Of a DNA stretch of 64,000 nt, positions 31,542-42,335 are shown in pieces. The stretch's first letter is position 1, and each line of letters starts with the position of its first letter. Below the pieces are notes generated by a model. That model saw only the letters and a program-made list of their open reading frames with translations, made no database searches and was not told the DNA's origin. The translations under genes were made by a program, and so were the position numbers. This DNA comes from Lepidostoma basale (taxonomy: Eukaryota > Arthropoda > Insecta > Trichoptera > Lepidostomatidae), in the NCBI GenBank assembly GCA_022606425.2, contig JAHDVF020000211.1, positions 4,557,001-4,621,000 of the forward strand, read 5' to 3'.

Positions 31542-34500
31542 ATGTCTGAATACGATAAAAATAGGGATAACAGGAAGAAAAAATTCTTCTCTTCCCCAAA
31601 GGTAAAATTAAAGATTTTTTTAGGTTCAGTTCATTTTTTAGGATTTTATGTATAATATTTTTTAAACTTCCTCAATATAGTCGCGTTAGTGTTCACTCTA
31701 AAATAGATTCAAATGTTTTTTTTTCTGTTAACAGGAGAAAGATACCGTTCTTCGCAGACCTGTGATCCTCGTAAAGAATGACAGGGAGACGGATAGGGAT
31801 AAACAGCAGCGGACAGCAGCAACAGAAAAGGAAAAACCTCCCGTGATCCTCATCAAGGCTCGTGAGCCCTCAGCTGCCAAGGAGGCTGCGACTGTAACTG
31901 GGGCAGGAACAGGAGTAGGAACGAATATCTCTCGCTCCCACAGTCCTAAGAAAGTGAACGAGACAGAAATAGAAATAGAAACTCAAATCATTCATCCAAC
32001 AAAAATCGCGCAGAATGAAAATAAAGACAAGAAAAAACAACAGAGTAAGTTTATTGTAACTAATTGACCATCGCACTATTTCCCAGAGGGGTATGCAGCG
32101 AGGATGGACCACCTTACTCATCTATCCTGACATACTACTCTCGAATATTTATTGTTTATTTAGCAACAATGTACAACTCCATTTTAAACATTTAATATTG
32201 ATGTAAACATCGATTTTCTAGAAGTTTTTTTATGTCTTATGTGAGCGATATATTTTGCTCTTCTAGGGCATTACTAAATGTATATTTTGAGTATTTATAT
32301 TTATGTGCACTTACAGAATTTTTGTTTTTTCATTGACACATTTGATAATGTCCCAGCGAACAAAACACTTCTTCTTCTGGTGCCGTGTCAGGTCCCCCCA
32401 ACATTGGCGATCACCGCAGACATCTCTGTCCTGCGCCACTTGGAGCAGGTTCTCAACTCTTGTCATTCCTGTCCATTCTCTTATATTTTGCAGCCAAGAC
32501 AACTGCCTTCTACCAATTCCCAACGTCCCTCTATTTTACCCATGATTATCAGCCAAAGGAGGTGATATCTTTCTCCCCTTAGCACATGACCTAAAATCAC
32601 TTCCATAAAATGTAATTAAAATTCGAGAAAACAGATATTTTCATCAATACAAGTGTGTTTGATTTCTAGATTTGAACATTCATATTATTTTATGCAATGC
32701 TATTTTCTAACCATTTTTAGAGGTATAATTTTTTTTCTACTTTATTTAACCTTATGTAATCGGGAATAACTACGATTTTCTTTACATGAGTACATGATTA
32801 TCAGTTATAGAATTAAACTCTCTCGTACTACCGACACCGATGCCCCATCCTTTAAAACTAATCGATGAGTCGCACGAGTTCAGCACAAGTGTTGCAGAAT
32901 ATCTACAGGACACTAATACTGGCTTCCTTGTCATCGGTGTGATTGGTAAGTATCTATGTAATCCTTGGTGATATAGTCATCCTTGCATAATAATAATTAT
33001 TATTATTATTATATTGTTAAGCCAAATCGATGTAAAGGGTATAGCTATCATAAAAAATTTCGTGACATGCGATACGTCACCATTTTATTGTCATGTGAAT
33101 TCTTCGCCAGACCAAAGACAGTGTGACAATCACACTGCCATCACTGGGAATTAAATCCGGGACATTCGGTGTCAAAACACTTATCACTCGGCCACGTAAG
33201 AGGTTGATAATAATATAAATATGGTTGAAACAATTTATTATTTCTTAAAGAATGATGTAAACTTCATGTTAAATGATTAATATGAATGAAAACATCTGTT
33301 TTCTAGAAGTTTTTTTTATATTTTAGGTGAATGACATGTTTCGTTTGATAATGTAAGACACATTTAATAATGCCTTAAACAGGTGAAACATGTCATTCAC
33401 ATAAAATATAATATAATAAAACTTCTATAAAATAGATGTTTTTATTCGTATTAATGATTCTAACAAGCTAATGTTAAAATCATTATAATAAATGGGTAGT
33501 ACAGGATCTATAGGTAGGTATCTATCACTGACATTGAAATTGAAATAGCAGTTGATTCTCATAAGATTTCATTGGTGATAATTGTTTTCTTTAAAATACT
33601 GATATTTGGGTTTTTTACATTGTAATAGTTTGATGTTTAGTTCAAAAGCGGATAATGTAGGATAAAAAATGCTGCTAGTTTGAAATCATCAAAACGCCAA
33701 ATGTCTGTCTTCGATATTACAAATACACCTTTGTAAAATTAGTGCACATTTAGTATTTGAAATTCTTTTGAATTCTTACAAATACATTCCTTATCACTGG
33801 TGTCTACATCTCGATTTATTAAATAATATTATACACAAATATAAACACCAGAAATAGCCAATGTTGCTGCTGACAACCTTCGTGGCAGAGTTGTAAGAGC
33901 TCTGACTGCCATACCAAAAGTCCCTGATCCGAATCCCGACCATGGCAGTGTGTTTGTCACACTGTCTTTGGTCTGGTGTAGAATTCGCGTGACAATAGAA
34001 TGGCGATAGTTTAGCTACCTATCACGTGTCACGAGAATCAATAAAATAGCTAAAAACAAATTGTATACAGTAATTGGGTTCAAACGCCCTGTTGCATACA
34101 AAAAAAAAAGTGAAGATAATTGTTTCTATTTTTATTTTATTTTGTTTAATCACTCTTTGCATCATTACAGCACAGGCTAAATCGATGGAAAGAGTATAGC
34201 TATCATATTGATTCTCATGGCATGTGATAGGTAGCTATTGTTGCCTGAACAATGATGTAAAAATCCATAATAAATATTTATGAATGATAAAAACATGTTT
34301 TTTTTCCAGTAAATTTATAAAATCACAAAAGCTTTTGTGTTTCAAACACATTCATTATTATAATTCTTATGTAAACTTTGTTCTAAAGTAATGTTTTTTG
34401 TCCAGGTTCCCAAGGTGTCGGAAAATCAACTGTCCTCAACCTATTAGCTCACAGTCATACTTTATCCAACATCGGAGAAGAAATTCTTAAATCGAATGAT

Positions 34501-37500
34501 GACGATGCACAAAACTGTAATTTAGGAGATGAATCATCACAGTTCAGCCACAACGATGCTTCTGTTTATAAATCTTTGGAAGAGGATATGAAGTCACTCA
34601 GCGTGGAGTCGTCAAATAAAAAGGACGACCCATTATCTAAAAATTCGTTTGTATTTAAATGTCAAAGCACATCACAAGTTGAGAAAGGAGAGCCTTGTAC
34701 TTCAGGTATACCAATTATTTTATTTTTGAACATCTATTACAGATTAAAAAATATATTTTTATTCTATTGTTTTTATAATTTGTCAAATGTTAAATGTGCC
34801 GTAAATTTCACTTTTAAATTATTAGTCAGTGTATAAATATTATTAATTGAAGTCATCGCGATAGGGTGTCATAATACAATAATAATTTCATTATCAAACA
34901 ACCCAGCTGATCACCAACAATGGCCGCAACACTGGTTATAGAATAAGTGATGAAACCTAACCGCATTTTAAAATACTGTTGATTGGGTTGAAAAATATTT
35001 TTTCTACACATCGTCACCTGAGAGTAAGAAGGTTACAACTGTCAAAAGTAAAAAGCTGAGAAAAATGAAGTCAAAGTTTTGTTGGTTTCGGGTGTGTATC
35101 TTGGAATAAAAGGATTCCATCTGAAGCAGATGAAACTCTTTTACCGAGAAGCGTGTAAATTTTCTCTGGCGACAGTTGGAATAATAAAGTTCTAAGTGTA
35201 AATGAATCCTTCTTCAGTGAATCGTGTTTTCAATGATTAGATGGAACTTGATTCTTTTCGTAACATCAAAATGACGATACTATTACATGTTTTTTTTAAT
35301 TGTACGTATAGATAAGGTTAGTAAGAACCCCTTTCACGAAAAAGAGCCAAATGTGAAATTTTGTTAGTTGGAACCCTCTTACTCTCTGGTGACCACATGG
35401 CAAATCTTCATCTTACATACTGCAAAATGATTATTCATGAAGTCGTCATGAAGCTAACCAGCTGGGCATCAGAGCAAGATTCTTGATCTCTCTGAGAGTG
35501 TTAAAATATTTTGTCCACATAGCCTGGAAAGATCAGGATGGGCAAAGTATAGGGAAAGCAACCACAAGGACTGCCACCAAGATGCTGGTCTAATTAAATC
35601 TTCAGCATGGAGATTGACTGGTGACAGGAGCGCGAGATAGTTTACGAGATGGACACTTACAATTAGTCGTGAAGAATGGGACTAAAGAAGAAGCATCACA
35701 AATCTCATTCAATCACACAATTCTAAATCACCACTTCTAGTCCAGTCTTTGCACACGGTATTTTATTGATTAATTTAAATAATTTGATTATTTTGTGGTC
35801 GCAGGGGTAGACATGTATGTCACGGACTCTCGAGTGATATTCCTGGATGCAGCGGCATGTGGAGGGTGTGGTCTGTGGCGAGCCGTGCCGGGAGGAGGGG
35901 GTGCAGGCCTGGAAACTGCCGCACTCCTGCTGGCTGTCTGCCATGTCGTCATTCTTGTCCAGGACTGGTTCACTGATGTCAACATGCTCAGGTCAGTTTA
36001 ATTTACATTTGTGATTTATTTTTTCTGTTTTACAAATGTCTCCTATACCAATTAATATAATTTAAAAAAAAAAGGAATCCAGAATCATTCTATTGTGGCA
36101 TGTTGGTAAACTTGCACATCTATCTATTCTGTCGGGAATGCTCTTAACGTTTTTCCGACTTAATATAGCCCTAGCCTGTGGAGTGTACACGTGCCTGCAA
36201 TATTTTCATCCATTTAAGATAGTAATTTTGAAGATATTAGGTTTATCCATTTAATAGACTAAGAAGGAAAAAAAGTAAAATTTATTGCCTAGTAATAGAA
36301 CCAGAAAGCGATGAAAAAAGATTCCATCCTTTTTTTTGGATTGACAAAAATGCAATTTGAAGAAAAAATAAAAATATTTTTTTTATGTTGGTGTACAATT
36401 TCAATCAATCTCGGATAGCTTAGCTCGTAAAATGTGCATGTCCCCTCTTAACTACTGAGTATTTCCAAATCAGTGTGATGCGTCACAACACGTATATTTC
36501 TGGCTTTATGCTTCTTTGATTTCGGTTTGAAATATCCATATCTGTTAATTTTACCAGATGATTTGTGAGTTCCTTTGTTTTTGTACAGGGTGTCTCAAAA
36601 GAAAGTTTATATTTAGCGGATCGATCAAAAAAAAGTAAGCCATTTATCGAAAAAATGTTTATTAATTATTAAAGTAACAATTAGGGAATTTATTTCTTAA
36701 AAATAATATCATCCAAATGTAAACCCTCGCATTCGCGGCACTCATTTAGTCGAACAGTAAAAATTCTTATGACGGCTCGGCTGACTGTTAATCGACACGA
36801 TTGATTAACACTCTCCACGTTTTCTACCGTTCTTGAGAGTTATGCTTGGCGCATCATTTGAATGGCGTAAACCTCGAATATTGCAGAATCTTCTACACGC
36901 AACAGTCGCCGAATCACCATTTTTGTAAAACTCTAGCACGCACAATGCGCCGTCCGCTCCCGAGAAACGCTCCATAGCGCCTGAATTCTCAAGACCCAGG
37001 CGACCAATTGTCTTTCCCTCTGCAGCCCTCGGATTCGTTGCGTTCACGCAGTAATCTAAACAAACATAAACTTTCTTTCGTGACACTCTTATAATAGAAT
37101 TAGCTTTTTTGGCTAATTACATATTTAAGTAAATATTTTTGTATTGGTAAATATTTCCATGATCAAAATTATTTTATAAATTAGTTAATCCAACTAATAC
37201 AAAATATGAAATTGAGCATTCATAAATAATTACACAGCACATCATTATAATTTTGTATATTGACATCTATCCAGACATAACCTAAAATTATCTAATTATT
37301 TCTAGATTAGAATCTAAAATTCAAATAATTATTTTGTTACAAGTTTAGCTTAGGTATCATTTATTTTCAATTAGAAACATTTGGCTGATCAATGGTCAAA
37401 TGCTGACCCAACAAAATTTGTAAACAAACATTATTTCTACATCTAACCTAGCGTTTACTCTTATCTTAACAATAGTTAATTGACTTTGAATATAACCTGA

Positions 37501-39012
37501 GTAAATTGACTAAATTATAATTCTATGTACATTTATTTGTGCCTAATAAACTAGAATAATTTGATCCGTCAAAACAAGATGAATTCCAGTCTAAAAAAAC
37601 ATAACACTGTCAACACATAGTCATTCAGATCATCGAAAATTGAATCAGATCTGTCCAATTAAATTAATTACATGAATATACAAGAATCCCATTAAAATAA
37701 GTAGTTTCCTTTCCCCCTAATATATTATTCCAATGCCTTTATTGGTTGGTACTAAAATCTGTTGTTTATAATATCAGAAATAATCACAAGATCTTATACT
37801 AGTCTGAGCAGTTAGTTGATCTCAAAGGATTTCAATAATATGTTTAGAAAATTGGGAGTTATTTTATTATATACTTATTTATTGTTTTCTTGAACAATGA
37901 TGTAAAACTCCATATTAAATAATTAATACGAATGAAAAAGTCAGTTTTCTAGAAGTTTTATTATATTTTATGGGAATGACATTTTTCGCCCTTCTAAGGC
38001 ATTATCAAATGTAATTTGACATTTGATAATGCCTTAGAAGAGTGAAACATGTCATTCCCATAAAATATAATAAAACTTCTAGAAAACTGATGTTTTCATT
38101 CGTATTAATTATTTTATACATATTTTGCATAATAGTTACTTGCTTTTTAGCACTGTGAACACCTTATCAAATATCTAAATCTGTTTATGTACACTTTAAA
38201 AAAGCTTATTAAATATAATTACAAATTGTTTTTATCATTATAAAACTTATCACTATAATACCAATCTGGCCACTGTTTCGTTTTAGGTTTATACAGTCTG
38301 CTGAAATGGTGAAACCGGCAATCCCTGCAGCTTCAAATCCGAATCAAGCTTCTGGACACCCGAGTTCAGGCTCCGTCTCCACTTCTGCTTCCGAGTCCGG
38401 CGACTCGCAGGTCCACCGCGAATACTACCCCCACCTCCTGTTCCTGCACAACAAGTGCACTGCTGAGGACTTTAAGCCCTCCTCCGTGAGGATGATGCAG
38501 GAGCTGTACAAGAAGACCTTCCGCAAGTCCAGGATGCATATCGCAAGCGGGATGTACATGTATGACCATGACTCCAATGATGACTCTTGCTCTATTGACG
38601 GCCTCTTCCACAACCTTAATGCCAGCCGGTGTGGAAAGCCCGTCAATTTATTTCTGTTGCCCGCTGTTGAAGAAAATTGTGGCAAGTATTTTAAAATCAG
38701 TTATAATATAATTTTGTGATTATCAACAAAAGTGAATAAATAATTATAATATTTATAATTGGACTTAAAGGATTCGTTTAATATCTAATGTTATTTTTTT
38801 TTATTCTTACAGAGAACAATAGTACGTATAGGGGACATCCCACCATTGAGGAATTAGCCAAAAGACTCCGTTGGCAAGTTTTCGGGGTCACTAGAAATCA
38901 GTTGACCAATGTTCAGCTGACAGAAAGAAGTTGGCTCCAGTACTGCAATAAGGCTTGGGACAACATAAGGAAGAGCACATTCTTCATCGAATATGGAAGA
39001 CTGCTGCCTTGA
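31542..39012 (+). CDS. SMG9: SMG9, nonsense-mediated mRNA decay factor, complete
   Basis: There are seven exons: 31542-31601, 31735-32044, 32805-32945, 34406-34705, 35805-35991, 38287-38681 and 38813-39012, giving 530 residues (human about 520). SMG9 joins SMG8 and the SMG1 kinase and controls UPF1 phosphorylation. Visible marks: two V-I-L-x-K-x-R-type repeats in the disordered N-terminus (PVILVKND, PVILIKARE), a P-loop GSQGVGKST near 171 after FLVIGVIG, DSRVIFLDA, the strongly conserved LAVCHVVILVQDWFTDVNM, AEMVKPAIP, EYYPHLLFLHNK, NLFLLPAVEE, YRGHPTIEELAKRLRWQVFG, and the end IEYGRLLP. Intron 6 seems to have a GC donor (TG|GCAAGT); the nearby GT would create TAG at the junction. Exon 3 has two in-frame acceptors six bases apart (32805 or 32811). 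Introns are full of repeats. Confidence 0.92.
32060..32150 (-). mobile_element. RTE family-A 3' tip, SMG9 intron 2
   Basis: It carries the antisense block GAGGGGTATGCAGCGAGGAT, then the ATCCTGACATAC block shared with other family-A copies. It starts only about 15 bp past the exon 2 donor. Confidence 0.6.
32152..32280 (+). repeat. Family P single arm, SMG9 intron 2
   Basis: Leader and left arm of palindromic family P (GATTTTCTAGAAGTTTTTTT, then GCTCTTCTAGGGCATTA). The right arm is absent. Confidence 0.55.
32360..32570 (-). mobile_element. LINE family-F C-terminus, SMG9 intron 2
   Basis: The minus strand reads GIGRRQLSWLQNIREWTGM, then NLLQVAQDRDVC. A (TTC)-type tail follows in antisense near 32370. 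The same family is seen at 39410, 54170 and 62516. Confidence 0.68.
33000..33205 (-). mobile_element. tRNA-derived SINE, SMG9 intron 3
   Basis: The antisense head ends at 33200 (box A GTGGCCGAGTGATAAGTG on the minus strand). The body and (ATT)n tail extend to 33000. Confidence 0.72.
33235..33480. repeat. Family P palindrome, SMG9 intron 3
   Basis: Full leader plus both arms: TGTTTTCTAGAAGTTTTTTT, GAATGACATGTTTCG, and the inverse at 33387-33470. Confidence 0.7.
33880..34065 (+). mobile_element. tRNA-derived SINE, SMG9 intron 3
   Basis: Box A (GTGGCAGAGTTGTAAGAGC) and a decayed box B (GATCCGAATCCCG) are followed by the shared body. Confidence 0.72.
34140..34240 (-). mobile_element. SINE 3' fragment, SMG9 intron 3
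   Basis: Only the distal body (ATCATTACAGCACAGGCTAA) remains. A scrap of family P leader follows at 34247-34318. Confidence 0.55.
35012..35394. mobile_element. Short TIR element, 4-bp target duplication, copy 2 (SMG9 intron 4)
   Basis: It is nearly identical to 21073-21459, with ends CGTCACCTGAGAGTAAGAAG and GAGTAAGAGGGTTCC inverted. It is flanked by ACAT on both sides (35008-35011, 35395-35398). Confidence 0.75.
35430..35700 (+). mobile_element. LINE C-terminal debris, SMG9 intron 4
   Basis: Broken frames resembling LINE C-termini (W-A-K-Y-R-E, then W-R-L-T-G-D) end in an AAGAAGAAGC tail near 35690. Confidence 0.35.
36596..37089 (-). mobile_element. Tc1/mariner-type deletion derivative, SMG9 intron 5
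   Basis: The ends CAGGGTGTCTCAAAAGAAAG and AAGAGTGTCACGAAAGAAAG (inverted) are flanked by TA. A minus-strand frame near the right end reads MERFSGADGALCVLEFYKNG then DSATVACRRFC. This resembles the first helix-turn-helix of ITm transposases. Catalytic parts are absent. Confidence 0.6.
37095..37875. other. AT-rich intronic DNA (SMG9 intron 5)
   Basis: No element with clear ends was recognised. Confidence 0.35.
37876..38118. repeat. Family P palindrome, best copy (SMG9 intron 5)
   Basis: A leader (TTGAACAATGATGTAAAACT) is followed by two nearly perfect 95-bp arms (37916-38010 and 38016-38112) around a five-base centre. Arms contain TTTTCTAGAAGTTTTATTAT and GCATTATCAAATG. Confidence 0.75.
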
Positions 39013-39276
39013 AGCTTTGAAGAATACCAATCTGGCAAATGATGATATAGCGACGCCTGCAATCCCGCACAGGTTGATTGCGAATAGTGTGAAGCCACCA
39101 CTTATGCGTGCGTACTTGCAGCCAAGAATTTTGAAAAATTCGATTATGCATCACACTTGATAAAGAGCGGAAAACTGACAGCACATTTTAATTACTTCAA
39201 TCCATATGTGTACAATTCAATATTGTTCACTTTTTCAAACCAGCCAAGTTGTCATTTGAATGTTTCAATTTATTAT

Positions 39277-39282
39277 AATAAA
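39277..39282 (+). terminator. Poly(A) signal of SMG9
   Basis: AATAAA lies 265 bp after the SMG9 stop codon, in AT-rich 3' sequence free of recognisable repeats. Confidence 0.55.
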
Positions 39283-39409
39283 AATGATTTCTAATTATTC
39301 TTCTTGTGTTATTTTCTACACATAAATGCTTTGTATACAGTGAAAAAATTTGATCAGCAATTCAGCTCATTGCGACAGAGAATTATTCAAATGTATTAAG
39401 GTCCGTAAG

Positions 39410-39640
39410 CGTGTCACATCTTGCGTGGAGACAAATACATGATCCTCCAACTTATATTAATGAGCAAAATTGAGAGACAACGTGGTTCTGGCCATAGGCA
39501 AACATCTTGGCTGCGTAACATCAAAGATTGAACTGGAATAGGTAGTGTGGAGGAGTTACTCCGGGTGGCGCAAGATGTAGAAGCCTTCGCAGAAGTGATT
39601 GCCAACTTCGGGGAGACCTCATATGGCACATGAAGATGAA
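39410..39640 (+). mobile_element. LINE family-F C-terminus
   Basis: The frame reads G-S-G-H-R-Q-T-S-W-L-R-N-I-K, then EELLRVAQDVEAFAEVIANF. A short GAAGA-type tail follows. Confidence 0.65.
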
Positions 39641-39774
39641 GAAAGAATTGTTTTATTCCTTAAGGAAGGAAAGTAAAGATGAATAAATCAAAAAAACTTA
39701 ACCTCAATTTGCAAACATCCTAAACAGATTCATTTTATTGTAAAATTAATGGCCATGTATTCTACATATTAATA

Positions 39775-39990
39775 TTATTATTTTGTTGAATCGCTCTTAC
39801 ATCATTACAGCGCAAGCCAAATAGATGTAAAGAGTGTAGTTTTGATTCTCGTGACATGTCATAGTATCACGTGAATTCTGCACCAGACCAAAGACAGTGT
39901 AGCAATCACACTGCCATCGCCGGGAATCGAACCCGGAACCTTTGGGGTGGCAGTCAAAGCAGTTATCACTCGGCCACGAAGATCGTTTTT
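39775..39990 (-). mobile_element. tRNA-derived SINE
   Basis: A well-kept copy. The minus-strand box B reads GGTTCGATTCCCGG and box A GTGGCCGAGTGATAACTGC. The (ATT)n tail is at the left. Confidence 0.78.
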
Positions 39991-40120
39991 TGATATATGA
40001 GTTATGTTTCAGAATAAATATATATTTTAATGTTTTTTTTTCAGACTAGTATAACTTTTGATACTAAATTTAAATCATGATGAAATCACTTTTTTAGTAG
40101 AGAGGAAAAAAGTTATAATA

Positions 40121-41440
40121 AAGGGTGTTTTTTTAGCTGCATGAGAAGTTTCGATGGTTGTTGTCTATAGTTTGGCAGTTGAAAATGTCAAATTGTGTTG
40201 ATATTTCTGTTCAGTAAGGTTTGACAATTCATCATGAATCATTTAATGCCAGAACAATGCTTCCAAATTGTGGAAATTTACTTTGAAAAAAATAAGCCGG
40301 TTCGCCAAGTTCATTGAGCACTTCGTCCATTTTACGGTCAACATAATCGGCCTCTTGAGCAAGCAATTCGGGCAGTTATTGATTGTTTTCGCACTAATTT
40401 TACTCTTCTCGATTCAAAACCATCAGCAAGACAAAGAAATGTGCGTACCGAAGAGAATATTGCTGCTGTAGCGCGAAGTGTTGAGGAAGACGCCGAAATG
40501 TTGATTCGTCGCCGTTCTCAACTTGTCGGCCTTCTTCCTTCGACTATGTGGAAAAATTTTACGTAAGGATCTTGGCTTACGTGCCTATAAAGTACAGCTC
40601 GTGCAAGAAATAAAGTCAAATGACCATCGTTTACGCCTCATTTTTGCTGATTGTGTTAATTTGAAACTGGCCGAAGAAGAGCATTTTTACCGAAGAATTA
40701 TGTTTAGTAATGAAGCTCATTTCTGGTTAAATGGCTTCGTCAATAAGCAAAATTCACGTATATGGAGCGAAGACAATCCTCAAGCCATTAACATATAATT
40801 TATAACGAATCACCATTACATCCATTAAAATTGACTTTTTGGTGCGGTTTACACGCTGGCGGCATCATCGGTCCTTATTTCTTTCGAAATGAAGAAGGAA
40901 CTGCCGTTACGGTGAATGGCGAGCGCTATGGAGCCATGCTGACTGATTTTTTGTTTCCAAAAATTAATCATCTAAACATCGACGACATTTGGTTCCAACA
41001 AGACGGCGCAACTTGCATTACGGGGCGCTTAACCATCAATTTATTGCAAAATCAATTTGGTGACAACTTTATTTCCAGAAGTGGTCCTGTTAACTGGCCC
41101 CCTCGTTCGTGCAACTTAACTCCTCTCGATTACTTTTTATGGGGCTATGTTAAGTCATTGGTTTATGCCGACAAACCAGCAACTCTTGAAGCATTGGAAG
41201 CCAATATTCAAGTCACCATTGACGCCATACGGCCAGATTAATTGGAAAAAGTATTGAAAAATTGGACTGACCGAATGGACTATGTAACTCGTAGTCGCGG
41301 CGGACATACGCCGAAAATCATATTTAAAAAATAAATGAAATGAAATTATCTACCAGATTATAACAATAAAAAAATCATTATAACAATATTTCTGTCTTGT
41401 ATTATTATTTAAAGTTCTCAAGCTCTTAAAAAAACACCTT
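40121..41440 (+). mobile_element. Tc1/mariner-superfamily element (DD41D type)
   Basis: The ends share GGTGTTTTTTTA, then a diverged AGCTGCATGAG/AGAGCTTGAG block, in inverse orientation next to TA. Length is about 1.3 kb. It lies between SMG9 and the Flattop-like gene. Confidence 0.75.
40234..41334 (+). pseudogene. DD41D transposase, inactivated
   Basis: It starts MNHLMPEQCFQIVEIYFEKN then KPVRQVH and a stop. The first catalytic aspartate is changed to asparagine (MFSNEAHFWLNG). The second is in WFQQDGATC and the third in NLTPLDYFLWG, with 41 residues between the last two, placing it in the DD41D group. A frameshift near 40520 and a stop at 40797 also break it. The segment 40831-41241 is still open. 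Confidence 0.82.
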
Positions 41441-41514
41441 ATAGATGATAAAACAATAACATATTGATAATAAATAAAGCATATTGATAATAACACATAT
41501 TGATAATAAAATGC

Positions 41515-41940
41515 CAGTTGGTAGGTACGTATGGTCTTGAGAAACTAACATTGTCCAAACAAAGTGCCGAGAAACTACAAGTGACCTAAAGAGCCATGTT
41601 AGGAATAAGCCGAAGAGAAAGAGTCAGAAACGATACAGTGAGAGAAAAAACAAAGGTCCCTGACATCATTCACCAGGTGGCGACTCTAAAATGGCAATGG
41701 GCAGGTCACGAGCCAGAAGCTCAGATGAAAAGTGGACAAGAAGACTGCTGACTTGGAGACCGTGGATGGCAAAGAGAAGTGCAAGACGACCGCAACTATG
41801 GTGGAAGGATGATCTTAACAGACACGTCGGAACAACCTGGATGCAGTCTGCTCAAGACAGTGACATGGAAGCAAATGCTGGAGGCCTTTGTCCTGAAGTG
41901 GACACAAATAGGCAGAGGAAGAGAAGAAGAATAAATAAAA
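41515..41940 (+). mobile_element. LINE family-D C-terminus
   Basis: Broken frames read TLSKQSAEKLQVT, AMLGISRRERVRNDT and LKWQWAGH. A GAAGAAGAA tail follows. The same family occurs antisense at 47540 and 61108. Confidence 0.65.
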
Positions 41941-42335
41941 ATAATTTATATTCATACTATACTCATATAATTTGTGAGGTTATCACGGCCATTTTTGGAA
42001 AACAACTCTACCCATCATTAGGTGGAGTTAAACTGACAATAATAATGATGATTTTCTAAAACCGATTGTGTGAACTCACAACTATGTGATTCAAACTAAT
42101 GCAATATTTTTTTTCTGTTACTGGATAGTAACAAAACGATGAATTCATTAAGCATCAATATATTATATGATAAATGTTAATTCTATCATTCATTCATTTT
42201 CATACTTTGATACTGCAAAACTAAGGATAGAATCATCCTTCGTCTAAATGTACATACCAATGACGGTGATGATGGTGGTGAATGTGTCACAAATGGTTAC
42301 TTTAAAATATTGATTAATACATACAGAGTGTTTGT

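Noticed and set aside
34576..34836. Separate small protein starting at 34576
   Set aside because: It is part of SMG9 exon 4. The tail after 34705 is intron.
38675..38690. GT donors near the end of SMG9 exon 6
   Set aside because: One gives an in-frame TAG at the junction and the other shifts the frame. The GC site keeps the conserved protein.
39775..39990. tRNA gene(s) suggested by box A and box B sequences
   Set aside because: The tRNA-like heads are joined to a common body and repeated many times, so they are SINEs. No cloverleaf with a proper acceptor stem was seen.
40831..41241. A functional transposase gene
   Set aside because: Open for 136 codons but it is only the C-terminal half. 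The upstream part has stops and a lost aspartate.
41481..41520. CRISPR-like short repeats
   Set aside because: ATATTGATAATAA units are AT-rich slippage repeats without spacers, and the genome is clearly eukaryotic.
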